The notes beneath the pieces are model-generated. The model saw nothing but the letters and a program-made list of their open reading frames with translations. It was not told where the DNA came from and did not search any database. A stretch of 64,000 nt of DNA from Prochlorococcus sp. AG-363-P06. GTDB lineage: Bacteria > Cyanobacteriota > Cyanobacteriia > PCC-6307 > Cyanobiaceae. Location of the stretch: NCBI GenBank assembly GCA_003280025.1, contig QCGD01000006.1, positions 46,976 through 110,975 of the forward strand, read 5' to 3'. The translations under genes were made by a program, and so were the position numbers. Positions 18,264 to 26,630 of this stretch are shown piece after piece (positions within the stretch are counted from its first letter, which is position 1; every line of letters begins with the position of its first letter).

Positions 18264-19226
18264 TTGGGAAAGTTGATATTAAGAAAATTAATCAAAAGTA
18301 AAATCTTTAAAAGTTTAAATTTAACAGAATTCAAATATTTATTAATTGATTTTTTAATGCTTTTAAGTGTAAAGAGAAAATCTTTAAAATCAAAATTCTC
18401 AGAATATTTTTATTTAAATAAAATTAGAATAATAATTTTTAGATTACCTGAATATTACTTCAGAAAAATTAATGCTTCTAAGATTAATAATAATGAAAAA
18501 TATATTGATTCCCAAAATTTTGAGTTTGCAAAAATGGAATTAAATATTGATGAAGGAACACTAATATTGATAAATAATTTATTTGAGAATAATAAAAGAT
18601 CACGTCTTGAAAATAAGAACAAATTAATTCGCAATAAAGTTGAAACTTCTCGCAAGCTAAATGAAGATACAACTATTTTAGAATATGCTGATGTACCCAA
18701 AAAAGATACTAAAGAATTATTAAATAGTATATTTACAAAAAAAAGTTTTAGGAAATTTTTGGATCTATCCTCAATTATTTCTGGATATAAAGTAAAACAA
18801 AAGGACTTATATTTTTACATTATAAAAAACAAAGGTGAAAATAATAATTCTGATTGGCATTCTGATTGTTTCTTTTCTTTAGTAAAAGGTTTTATTTATC
18901 TTAATGAAATCACTATAGATGATTCGCCCTTTCAATATTTAAAAGGAACGTCGAAAATAGAATTACTTACAGACTTTCATAATTTATCAAGTAAATATAA
19001 AAAAAGTTCTTCTCCAAGGATTTCAACAAAAAAACAATTAGAAGATATTAAGAATTTTGAAATAGAGTCTCACTTAGGTACTTTAGGTTCAATGATGATT
19101 GCTAATACATCAGGAATTCATAGAAAAGGGCCAGACAATTCTGGTAAAGTAAGATATATGTTGGGATTCGAATTTAGAAGATTAAATTTGATAAAAAGAT
19201 CATTGAGAGCACTTATAAAATTATAA
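18264..19226 (+). CDS. Phytanoyl-CoA dioxygenase-like Fe(II)/2-oxoglutarate oxygenase
   Basis: The C-terminal half of this 320-residue protein has the iron-binding arrangement of the PhyH group: DWHSDCFFS gives the HxD pair, and GIHRKGPDNSGKVRYMLGF gives the distal His and a following Arg for 2-oxoglutarate. GFIYLNEI and FQYLKGTSK between them fit the jelly-roll core. The N-terminal 90 residues are basic and unassigned. It may hydroxylate a lipid or sugar precursor, but the substrate is unknown. The start is a TTG; the next in-frame TTG is three codons later. Confidence 0.65.
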   Translation: MGKLILRKLIKSKIFKSLNLTEFKYLLIDFLMLLSVKRKSLKSKFSEYFYLNKIRIIIFRLPEYYFRKINASKINNNEKYIDSQNFEFAKMELNIDEGTLILINNLFENNKRSRLENKNKLIRNKVETSRKLNEDTTILEYADVPKKDTKELLNSIFTKKSFRKFLDLSSIISGYKVKQKDLYFYIIKNKGENNNSDWHSDCFFSLVKGFIYLNEITIDDSPFQYLKGTSKIELLTDFHNLSSKYKKSSSPRISTKKQLEDIKNFEIESHLGTLGSMMIANTSGIHRKGPDNSGKVRYMLGFEFRRLNLIKRSLRALIKL

Positions 19227-19264
19227 AAGTAAGTTATTCTTAAATCTAATATTCAATTTTCAGA

Positions 19265-21019
19265 TTACTCAAGCAACTTATCTTTTATATCTTCTTCTTT
19301 TTTTGCATTTAGAGTAATTATTTTTAGGTTTTTGTTTAATTCTTTAAGAGGGGATTTAGAGATTTTTAAATTACTATTTTCATCCATACTTACTAAATAA
19401 TTAAATTTATGTGATTTGTCCAATGATGGGAAATCACTTCTTTGGTGAGCACCTCTACTCTCATTTCTTTGGAGTGCTGAAAGAATTGTAGCTTTTGCGC
19501 TTATTAAAGAAGATTGTAAATCAAAAATTAACACTAGATCCTGGCAATTATATTTATCGATTCTTATATCAATATCATCGAGTTTGTTTTTGATTTTTTC
19601 AACTTTTGAAAACCCTTCTAAAAGTAAGGTTTTGTTTTTAATAACTCCACAATATTTCCACATTATTAACCTCAATTCGTGTTGCAAAGGTCTTATTAGT
19701 TCATCTCCATTTTTAATAAACTTATTAATGTTTGCATGAGCAATTTCTAAAGTTTTATTAGATCTTAATTGATGATCTATTTTTTTTGAATATTTTGAAG
19801 TTGCAATACCAGCCCGTTTGCCAAAAATAAGTATCTCTGCGAGAGAATTTCCACCTAAACGATTAGCTCCATGAAGTCCTCCTGCTACCTCACCCGCTGC
19901 ATAAAGGCCCTCTACAGAAGTAGATAAATCCTCTGGATTAACTAAAATCCCACCCATAGAATAGTGAGCAGTTGGAGCAACCTCCATTGGTGATTTTGAA
20001 ATATCAAGCATTTGAGTTTCAATAAATTGTCTATATATATTTGGCAGTTTCTCAATTATGAACTCTTTACTTTTATGGCTTATATCGAGAAAAACAGCAC
20101 CATTTGTTGTCCCACGGCCTTCAATTATTTCTGTATAGTTAGCAATTGCGACTTTATCTCTAGTTGATAATTCCATTCTTTGCGGATCATAATTTTTCAT
20201 AAATCTCTCCCCTCTGTTATTAATTAACTTTCCTCCCTCACCTCTTACCGCTTCGGTAACCAAAGTACCTTCTATTTCTTCAGGTAAGACCATTCCAGAA
20301 GGATGGAACTGTACCATTTCCATATCTATTAATTTACATCCAGCTTTAAGACTCAAGTAATATCCATCACCTGTATTTTCATTTTTTCTAGATGAACTTT
20401 TTTTCCATAATCTTGTATGTCCCCCTGTGCATAAAATAACTGCATCAGCTAAGTGCACAGTTCTTTCTGAAGAAGAAATATTAAAGGACATTGCTCCAAA
20501 GCAAGTATTATCTTTTATTAGTAGTTCTGTTACATATTGATTATCGTAAATAGGGATTCTTAACTGATCAGATTTTTTTAAAAGAGTTTTTAAAATCGAT
20601 AATCCAGTAAAATCTCCTGAATAACAGGTTCTACGATATTTGTGGGCTCCAAAAAATCTTTGATCGAGTTCACCATTTTTTAATTTCGCAAAATCTGCCC
20701 CCCATTTATCTATTTCTTTAACTAAAGACGGGGATTCTTTAGCCATTATTTCTATTTTTAAAGGATCACCAATACCATAACCTTCTAAGTAAGTATCAAT
20801 AAAATGTTGTTCCCATGAGTCTTCTTTATCTAAATTTCCTAAAGCTGCATTAATGCCACCTGCCGCTAAAACTGTATGAGAATCAGTCTTGGGTCTTTTC
20901 CCAAGAATACATACATTAAGACCGTTTTTTTTTATCTCAATAGCTGCTCTTAAACCAGCCCCTCCACAACCAATTACAAGAACATTCGATATTTGAGTGA
21001 TATGATCTTTTATAATCAA
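19265..21019 (-). CDS. sdhA: Succinate dehydrogenase/fumarate reductase flavoprotein subunit
   Basis: This 584-residue protein oxidises succinate or reduces fumarate. The FAD-binding GCGGAGLRAA is at residues 18-27, and SHTVLAAGGINA carries the His (about residue 48) that covalently binds FAD in SdhA/FrdA; aspartate oxidase has a different residue there. Other motifs are MVQFHPSG, the active-site TEAVRGEGG, HYSMGGI and LGGNSLAEILIFGKRAG. The iron-sulfur and anchor subunits are not next to it, so they must be elsewhere or absent. NadB is the main alternative but fits less well. Confidence 0.85.
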   Translation of the reverse strand: MIIKDHITQISNVLVIGCGGAGLRAAIEIKKNGLNVCILGKRPKTDSHTVLAAGGINAALGNLDKEDSWEQHFIDTYLEGYGIGDPLKIEIMAKESPSLVKEIDKWGADFAKLKNGELDQRFFGAHKYRRTCYSGDFTGLSILKTLLKKSDQLRIPIYDNQYVTELLIKDNTCFGAMSFNISSSERTVHLADAVILCTGGHTRLWKKSSSRKNENTGDGYYLSLKAGCKLIDMEMVQFHPSGMVLPEEIEGTLVTEAVRGEGGKLINNRGERFMKNYDPQRMELSTRDKVAIANYTEIIEGRGTTNGAVFLDISHKSKEFIIEKLPNIYRQFIETQMLDISKSPMEVAPTAHYSMGGILVNPEDLSTSVEGLYAAGEVAGGLHGANRLGGNSLAEILIFGKRAGIATSKYSKKIDHQLRSNKTLEIAHANINKFIKNGDELIRPLQHELRLIMWKYCGVIKNKTLLLEGFSKVEKIKNKLDDIDIRIDKYNCQDLVLIFDLQSSLISAKATILSALQRNESRGAHQRSDFPSLDKSHKFNYLVSMDENSNLKISKSPLKELNKNLKIITLNAKKEEDIKDKLLE

Positions 21020-21358
21020 TTGATTTCAAAATTAATCTTACTTAATTAAGTCTAATTATTTTTATTTAATAAGAAATAAATGCTTTGTCTTCAACATTTT
21101 TATTTTTAGGAGATTCTAAATAAATCTCACATCTTTATTAAAGATAATTAATGACTGATCTTAATTTGAAAGTAGATGTGGAATTATTTAAGAATAGTAC
21201 TAGTAAACAGCCCCAGAAAGCATGCTACAACTTGTAAATCTATAGGTACATTTTAAGGTGCGGATTTTAATAATCAAACGCTATAAAGTAGTATAGGAAA
21301 TACGAACGTTACGAAAGAAATCTTTAGATTAATTCATATGACTAGCGTTTCGAGATTT
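21020..21358. other. Spacer between sdhA and tRNA-Ala
   Basis: No convincing gene is seen in these 339 bases. A 28-codon ORF at 21151-21237 on the plus strand (starting MTDLNLKVDVELF) has reasonable codon use but no visible ribosome-binding site. The segment just before the tRNA (CGCTATAAAGTAGTATAGG near 21280) could hold its promoter. No attachment-site repeat of the tRNA end is visible here. Confidence 0.3.
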
Positions 21359-21431
21359 GGGGCCATAGCTCAGCTGGTAGAGCACCTGCATGGCATGCAG
21401 GGGGTCAGCGGTTCGAATCCGCTTGGCTCCA
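21359..21431 (+). tRNA. tRNA-Ala (anticodon GGC)
   Basis: The 73-base cloverleaf has an acceptor stem GGGGCCA pairing with TGGCTCC, a D arm GCTC/GAGC, an anticodon stem CCTGC/GCAGG with loop ATGGCAT (anticodon GGC), and a T arm with GGTTCGAATCC. The discriminator is A, and the CCA end is not encoded. It reads alanine codons GCC and GCU. tRNA genes are frequent integration sites, and a DnaB-like ATPase gene and a broken hydrolase gene lie just downstream. Confidence 0.97.
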
Positions 21432-21612
21432 TTAGGTTTTTCTTGTTATATCAAAGGTTTTAAGAGATCGTTTCGTAATAACATAACTTTTGTACGTACT
21501 TGTCTAAGCTTGTTTAAGCAATTCTGCACCCTAAAATGCACTTATAAGATTTTTATTTGTTGCAGAAATGAAAAATTTAACTTGGGTTGATATCACAAGA
21601 AAATCAATTAAA

Positions 21613-21849
21613 TCAAAACTTGCTCTTCTTAACTTTTTTATTTAATGATCCTTTTAAGAATGAGTTAGATGAATTTAGGCACTTTAATACTTCTGGATAA
21701 ATAAGTTTTGCAAACTTTTTTGCTCCCTTAGGAGAGAAATGACCAATATCAACAAAATCATCATTATTAAAATCTTTTTGGTCAATATTAGTAGAAAAAA
21801 ATGAATCATTTTTAATAGCTCCACTTAAGAATTGGAAATTAATTTGCAT
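21613..21849 (-). pseudogene. C-terminal fragment of an SGNH/GDSL-type hydrolase
   Basis: This 78-codon frame contains DFVDIGHFSPKGAKKFAKLI, which matches the last conserved block of SGNH hydrolases, where the Asp and His of the DxxH motif complete the catalytic triad. The N-terminal blocks with the GDS serine are missing, so the product cannot be a whole enzyme. It is most likely the tail of a deleted gene, perhaps a sugar O-acyl-modifying enzyme. It sits between tRNA-Ala and the DnaB-like gene. Confidence 0.55.
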
Positions 21850-21893
21850 TCTTTTCTGGGTCTGCTTATATAAGTTTCCATCGAAAATTTAAT

Positions 21894-22817
21894 ATGAGTA
21901 ATTCAAAAGTAAAACAATTAAAACTTAAAGGCATTCGTTTAAGAAAAGATTCTGAGGATATGAAAAACTTAGCGAGCATAATGCCAAAAACTTTTAACCA
22001 CATAGAACAAAGTTCATTAGGAAAATATTCAACGGGTGTAACTGTAAGTTTTTATGACTTAGATGCAATGACTCAAGGTCTGCAAAGAGGTTCGTTGATT
22101 GTGATTGCTGGCAGACCTTCAATGGGTAAAACTTCTTTTGCGATGAATATTGCAAAGAATGTTGCCCAGAGACATAACCTTCCTGTTTGTTATTTCAGTT
22201 TGGAACAAAGCAGGGAACAAATGAGTTACAGAATGCTCTCTATGGAACTTGGTATTGAATCAGGAAGATTGAGAACTGGCAGACTTCAACAAGATGAATG
22301 GGATTTACTCGGTAGAGAAATGGAAGATATTGGCGAACTACCTATATTTATTTGCGATAAAGGGTCAATTAACGTCAAAGAGATGCTTCGAAAGTGTAGG
22401 AAGATTAAAAAAAAGCAAGGACTAGGAAAACTTGGATTAGTGGTAGTCGACTATATACAAATGATGGATGGTCCAAATAAAGAGTCTAGAGATAAAGAGT
22501 TATCTAAAATTGTCCTTGACCTTAAAGCGATGGCAAAAGCATTAGATGTACCTGTGGTGCTTATGTCTCAACTTTCTAGAGATATTGAAAAGAGAGAAAA
22601 CTGTCGTCCTATGTTATGTGATTTAAGAGAGACTCAAGGATTAGAAGCACATTCAGATGTCGTCATTATGCTTTACAGAGATGAGTTTTATCATCCAGAA
22701 ACTGAAGAACGTGGAATAGCAGAATTAATAGTTACCAAACACAGGAATGGTCCTATAGGAACAGTGAAGTTACTTTTTGAACCGCAATTTATTAGATATA
22801 GAAATCTTGCTGCATAA
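21894..22817 (+). CDS. DnaB-like RecA-fold ATPase without primase-binding domain
   Basis: This 307-residue protein matches only the C-terminal motor domain of replicative helicase DnaB. It has the Walker A motif AGRPSMGKTS, the YFSLEQSREQMSYRML segment, Walker B VVVDYIQMM, a QLSRDIEKR motif and LRETQGLEAHSDVVIMLYRD. Normal DnaB is about 450-480 residues with an N-terminal helical domain, which is absent here; the first 55 residues are basic. It is a stand-alone paralogue, perhaps of phage or plasmid origin, next to a tRNA. It converges on apt. Confidence 0.8.
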   Translation: MSNSKVKQLKLKGIRLRKDSEDMKNLASIMPKTFNHIEQSSLGKYSTGVTVSFYDLDAMTQGLQRGSLIVIAGRPSMGKTSFAMNIAKNVAQRHNLPVCYFSLEQSREQMSYRMLSMELGIESGRLRTGRLQQDEWDLLGREMEDIGELPIFICDKGSINVKEMLRKCRKIKKKQGLGKLGLVVVDYIQMMDGPNKESRDKELSKIVLDLKAMAKALDVPVVLMSQLSRDIEKRENCRPMLCDLRETQGLEAHSDVVIMLYRDEFYHPETEERGIAELIVTKHRNGPIGTVKLLFEPQFIRYRNLAA

Positions 22818-22904
22818 TAGATTTAGAAAAGGTTAAAATGCATTTATTTATTTCTAATCTCATAACCTACTTACAAAAATTGACTTGAAGATGCTTATAA
22901 GACT

Positions 22905-23420
22905 CTAAAAAGTAATTAAGGAGTTGACTGGGATTTTTAAATTATCTCTCCCTTTAAGATCTTTTAATTCTATTAAGACAGATAGTCCCTCAATCTTTTT
23001 ATTTAAATCTATAAGAATTTCAAGAACGCACTTAGCTGTTCCACCTGTAGCTAATAAATCATCTACGATTGCAAACGATTCAAATTTGTCTAGAGCATTT
23101 TTTTGGAGAGAAAGTGAATTTGAACCATACTCTAAGTTATAAGATTTTGAGATCAGATCTCCCGGAAGTTTCCCAGGTTTCCTTGCCACAATCATCGGCT
23201 TTGATAGGAAAAATGAAATAGCTGATCCAAGAATAAATCCCCTTGCATCAATAGCAATTATCGCATCAGCTTTCTTCAATATTGTTGAATTTGCCATTGT
23301 TTTAACAACCTCTTCGAATGCTGCTGGGTTTTGAAAAATAGGAGATATATCTTTGAAGAGTATTCCTTCCTTTGGAAAATCTGGATAGTCGTTTATTAAT
23401 TTTTTTATGGGATTAGTAAT
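22905..23420 (-). CDS. apt: Adenine phosphoribosyltransferase, unusual start codon
   Basis: The enzyme salvages adenine to AMP using PRPP. The PRPP-binding motif is AIVDDLLATGGTAK, and AIDARGFILG and ARKPGKLPG are typical of Apt. The first ATG at 23297 would lose about 40 conserved N-terminal residues: the frame upstream reads NDYPDFPKEGILFKDISPIF, a classic Apt segment, and is open up to a stop at 23439-23441. No ATG, GTG or TTG lies in that upstream part, so translation probably starts at a non-standard codon; I mark the ATT at 23418-23420, giving about 171 residues, the usual length. Confidence 0.85.
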   Translation of the reverse strand: MTNPIKKLINDYPDFPKEGILFKDISPIFQNPAAFEEVVKTMANSTILKKADAIIAIDARGFILGSAISFFLSKPMIVARKPGKLPGDLISKSYNLEYGSNSLSLQKNALDKFESFAIVDDLLATGGTAKCVLEILIDLNKKIEGLSVLIELKDLKGRDNLKIPVNSLITF

Positions 23421-23477
23421 GATCTTATGAAAATACTTTTAAAGATTATATCCTAATTTATATATATATTTTTTTTA

Positions 23478-24236
23478 ATGCACATTGGAATTTTATGTGC
23501 CATGCCTCAAGAAATAGGCAAGCTCCTAGATAACTTAAAGATATTAAATGAAAGAAACTTTGGCGATTTAAAAATTATTTCTGGAAAATTGTCTGATGAA
23601 AATAAAGAAGAAAATATTTTAGTTTCAGTAGCTTGGAGTGGCTGGGGTAAAGTTAGTGCTGCTAGAGCTGCAACAAGACTATTGAGTAACCCATATGCAG
23701 GAAAAAGGCTTGATCTTATTTTATTTACAGGTGTTGCTGGAGCGGCTGAATCTTCATTAAAACAATGGGATGTAGTTATACCAAATCAACTTGTACAGCA
23801 TGATATGGATGCAAGTCCTTTTTACAAGAAATATGTTATTCCATCTTTAAATCAAGATAAAATCTCTGCAAAAGAAGAGCTAGTAGAATGGACTCGCAAT
23901 ATATTAATAGATGGTTTAAAAAAAATTAATTTAGATAAATTTGGTTTTATTAAAAAAGGTTTAATTGCAACAGGAGATAAATTTATTGCAGACAAAAATT
24001 CAATTGATGATTTATCTGCTCAATTACCAGGATTAATGGCTATTGAGATGGAGGGGGCAGCTTTAGCTCAAGTTGCTTCTCAGGAAAATATTCCTTGGTT
24101 AATTATTAGAGTTGTCTCCGATCAGGCTGATTCATCAGCTCCACAATCTTTTACAGATTTTTTAAAAGATTATGAGCAATACTCTTGGTTTTTAATAAAA
24201 ATTCTACTCCAAAATATAAATAAAGCCCCAATATGA
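23478..24236 (+). CDS. mtnN: 5'-methylthioadenosine/S-adenosylhomocysteine nucleosidase
   Basis: This 252-residue enzyme cleaves the adenine from methylthioadenosine and S-adenosylhomocysteine. It begins with GILCAMPQEIGKLL and has the family motifs FTGVAGAAE, a DVVIPNQLVQHDMDASPF segment, ATGDKFI, AIEMEGAA with the catalytic Glu, and VVSDQADSSA. It is divergent from apt, which would recycle the released adenine, so the pairing is metabolically sensible. The gene is somewhat longer than the usual 230 residues, with insertions in the middle. Confidence 0.93.
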   Translation: MHIGILCAMPQEIGKLLDNLKILNERNFGDLKIISGKLSDENKEENILVSVAWSGWGKVSAARAATRLLSNPYAGKRLDLILFTGVAGAAESSLKQWDVVIPNQLVQHDMDASPFYKKYVIPSLNQDKISAKEELVEWTRNILIDGLKKINLDKFGFIKKGLIATGDKFIADKNSIDDLSAQLPGLMAIEMEGAALAQVASQENIPWLIIRVVSDQADSSAPQSFTDFLKDYEQYSWFLIKILLQNINKAPI

Positions 24237-24351
24237 AATTATTAACTCACAATAAATAAAAAACTTATTTGGATTGGAAATTAATCAAAAGAATACAAAG
24301 ACTTATTAAATATTTTATAAATGCTATTATCAGTAAAATATATTTATAAGT

Positions 24352-25497
24352 TTGAAAAACAAACCATTAAAAACTGCAGGTAAAAGTTTAACAATTAATA
24401 CGGTTTTAGAAAATATAGAGTGTCCAAATAATTTCATGGAAATTTTAATTAACGTATCAGAAGAAGCGAAAAATTATTGTGATGAAGCCGAATGGTTCTA
24501 TTTCTTGAAGGTACAAGAAAAATTTGGGAAATCTATTGAGGAGGCTTGGAGAAGCTTATCTTTACAAGAAAAGAAGATTATAAATGGTCTAGAAATTTAC
24601 AAAATACCAGCTTACTTAGGATATAGAAGTTCTTTTAAAGAGGGATTTAATAGAAAAGATTATCAAAAAAAACCTATTTTTGCACTTTTAGAAGTAGCTA
24701 GCGCATGTAATATAAAATGCCCATTTTGTTTTCAAAGTGATACGTCATTTACCACAAAAGATTATATGGGAATTATAGATACGAATCTAGCTTTTAAATT
24801 AGTTGATGAAATAGATAATATGAAAGTAAGAGGAATTACAATAGCAAGTAGAGGAGAGCCACTATTATATAAAGACTTAGAGATTCTCCTCGAATATATA
24901 GGTACAAAAGAAAATATTATTGAAATCAAAGTAAATTCAAATGCTAAACGCCTTAATGAAGATAGATTAAAAAGTTTATTAAAGACTCCATTAAATATAT
25001 TTGTAATATCAACTGATCATTATGAAAAGGAAAAATATGAGAAATATCGACATGGTGCTAATTTTGAAAACTTCATAACTAATATTTCTAAAATTAATAA
25101 AGTTAGAGAATCTTATAAAAGAGAATCAAATTTATACACAAGGGCTAGTGGAGTGATGGTTGATCCTGATATGGATAGAGTTAAATTTGATGCTTTTTAT
25201 AATAAATTCTTTGATGAAAGTGCTTCAGTTACAATGACTGAGAGATGGGATACTTACTCTAATCCTATTGAACCTGGCGATTTGAATCCATGTGGAATGC
25301 CATTTGAAAAGCTTTATATTTGGTATGATGGGCAAACCAATCCTTGTGATGCAGATTATAAGTCCCTCCTTTCTCCAGGTAAATTTGGAGAATTATCACT
25401 TAAACAATGTTGGGATAATATGCAGTATTTAAGAGATGATATGCTTTCAAATAAAAGGAGTCTTCATAAACCTTGTGATAGATGTTATGTTAATTAA
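24352..25497 (+). CDS. Radical SAM protein with SPASM-like C-terminus
   Basis: This 381-residue enzyme has the radical SAM cluster motif CNIKCPFCF at residues 119-127 (Cys 119, 123 and 126), followed by GITIASRGEPLLY. The C-terminal part contains further cysteines (NPCGMPF, TNPCDADY and KPCDRCYVN), as in SPASM-type auxiliary cluster domains. About 100 residues precede the radical domain. The reaction is unknown; in this setting it may modify a sugar or act as a dehydrogenase or epimerase. Start is TTG; the next gene begins two bases after its stop, so they are co-expressed. Confidence 0.85.
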   Translation: MKNKPLKTAGKSLTINTVLENIECPNNFMEILINVSEEAKNYCDEAEWFYFLKVQEKFGKSIEEAWRSLSLQEKKIINGLEIYKIPAYLGYRSSFKEGFNRKDYQKKPIFALLEVASACNIKCPFCFQSDTSFTTKDYMGIIDTNLAFKLVDEIDNMKVRGITIASRGEPLLYKDLEILLEYIGTKENIIEIKVNSNAKRLNEDRLKSLLKTPLNIFVISTDHYEKEKYEKYRHGANFENFITNISKINKVRESYKRESNLYTRASGVMVDPDMDRVKFDAFYNKFFDESASVTMTERWDTYSNPIEPGDLNPCGMPFEKLYIWYDGQTNPCDADYKSLLSPGKFGELSLKQCWDNMQYLRDDMLSNKRSLHKPCDRCYVN

Positions 25498-25499
25498 AG

Positions 25500-26444
25500 A
25501 TGAATATTCTTTTTTATGGATATGGAAATCATGCAAAAAGTATTAAAAAATATTTAGATGAAATAATAAAATCTAAAAAAAGATATTGCTTTTTAAATAA
25601 AAATAATAAAAATTTTGATAATATAACTTTCTTTAATGATATTTATGAAGCACAAAATAAATTTAAAAGATTTTCTTGTGCATTCATTACTTCACCAAAT
25701 GAATACCATCTTTCTCATTTAAAAGATTGTATTAATTTAAAAATCCCATATATATATGTTGAAAAGCCTGCTATAGGTATAGAGGATTATCTTGCAAATA
25801 ATAGTGAAAATAATGGGATTAAATTTTTGCAAATTGGTTATCAATATAATTATGAACCAGCAATAATTCAATTAAAAAATATACTCAATGAAAAGTCATT
25901 TGGATCATTGTTAAGATTAGATATTTTTTTTGGTAAAGGAATAGCCTTCAAAGACGATTTTGCAAATAAATGGCGCTCAAAAAATATTAATGCAGTCAGC
26001 GAAACCCTTGGCAGTCATTTAATAAATATTTTAATTTTTTTATTGGGTAAAGAAAATATAAAAGGGTACAAGAGTTTAACTAAACAAAGCAATGAAAATC
26101 ATTTTTTCGATACATTCCATTTTTTTGGTTTTACTAAAGATTCTATTATGTTCTCACTCACAGCAAGTTGGGGTAGTCCTTTAAATCAAACTATTAAAGC
26201 TTATTTCTCTGATATGGTTTGGTCATATGATATGAAAAAAATAATTAAAAACTATCCTAGAGATTGTTTTGACGAAAAAGGTTTATTTAAGTATCCACCT
26301 ACAATTATTGAAGATTGTAAAAAACAAGGAATAAAGGCAAGTGTTTCAAGTTTCCTAAAAAAAGTGATGACTAATGAAGAATATGACTTTGAATTTAATA
26401 ATTCTAGTTTTGTATATGATCTCCTTTATAAGGAAGAGAAATAG
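25500..26444 (+). CDS. Gfo/Idh/MocA-like oxidoreductase
   Basis: This 314-residue protein has an N-terminal nucleotide-binding start (ILFYGYGNHAKSI) and the family's ITSPNEYHL and YVEKPAIG motifs, where the Lys-Pro pair is characteristic. It should reduce or oxidise a sugar nucleotide or free sugar using NAD(P). The C-terminal beta domain is short and divergent. It directly follows the radical SAM gene, so the pair probably act on one substrate. Confidence 0.8.
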   Translation: MNILFYGYGNHAKSIKKYLDEIIKSKKRYCFLNKNNKNFDNITFFNDIYEAQNKFKRFSCAFITSPNEYHLSHLKDCINLKIPYIYVEKPAIGIEDYLANNSENNGIKFLQIGYQYNYEPAIIQLKNILNEKSFGSLLRLDIFFGKGIAFKDDFANKWRSKNINAVSETLGSHLINILIFLLGKENIKGYKSLTKQSNENHFFDTFHFFGFTKDSIMFSLTASWGSPLNQTIKAYFSDMVWSYDMKKIIKNYPRDCFDEKGLFKYPPTIIEDCKKQGIKASVSSFLKKVMTNEEYDFEFNNSSFVYDLLYKEEK

Positions 26445-26630
26445 TTCAATTATTTATATAAGAGATTAAATGTTTGATGTTACAAATAAAATCTCGTCAC
26501 AAATTATTAGGCGATAAAAGTATCCATAAAAATGTTTAAAATTAAAATCTAATATTAATAAATTTGATAAGGTAAATTATTTACTAAATTTTTTTATAAT
26601 TAATGTTTTTATTGATGATGAATTAATTTA

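Noticed and set aside
21390..21590. A 66-codon plus-strand ORF running out of the tRNA gene
   Set aside because: It begins inside the tRNA-Ala sequence and its product has no recognisable pattern.
21432..21612. Direct repeat of the tRNA-Ala 3' end as an attachment site
   Set aside because: No second copy of the GGTTCGAATCC segment was found downstream, so an att site is not supported.
26445..26630. Short ORF starting MFDVTNKISS after the Gfo/Idh gene
   Set aside because: Only 15 codons and no supporting motif.
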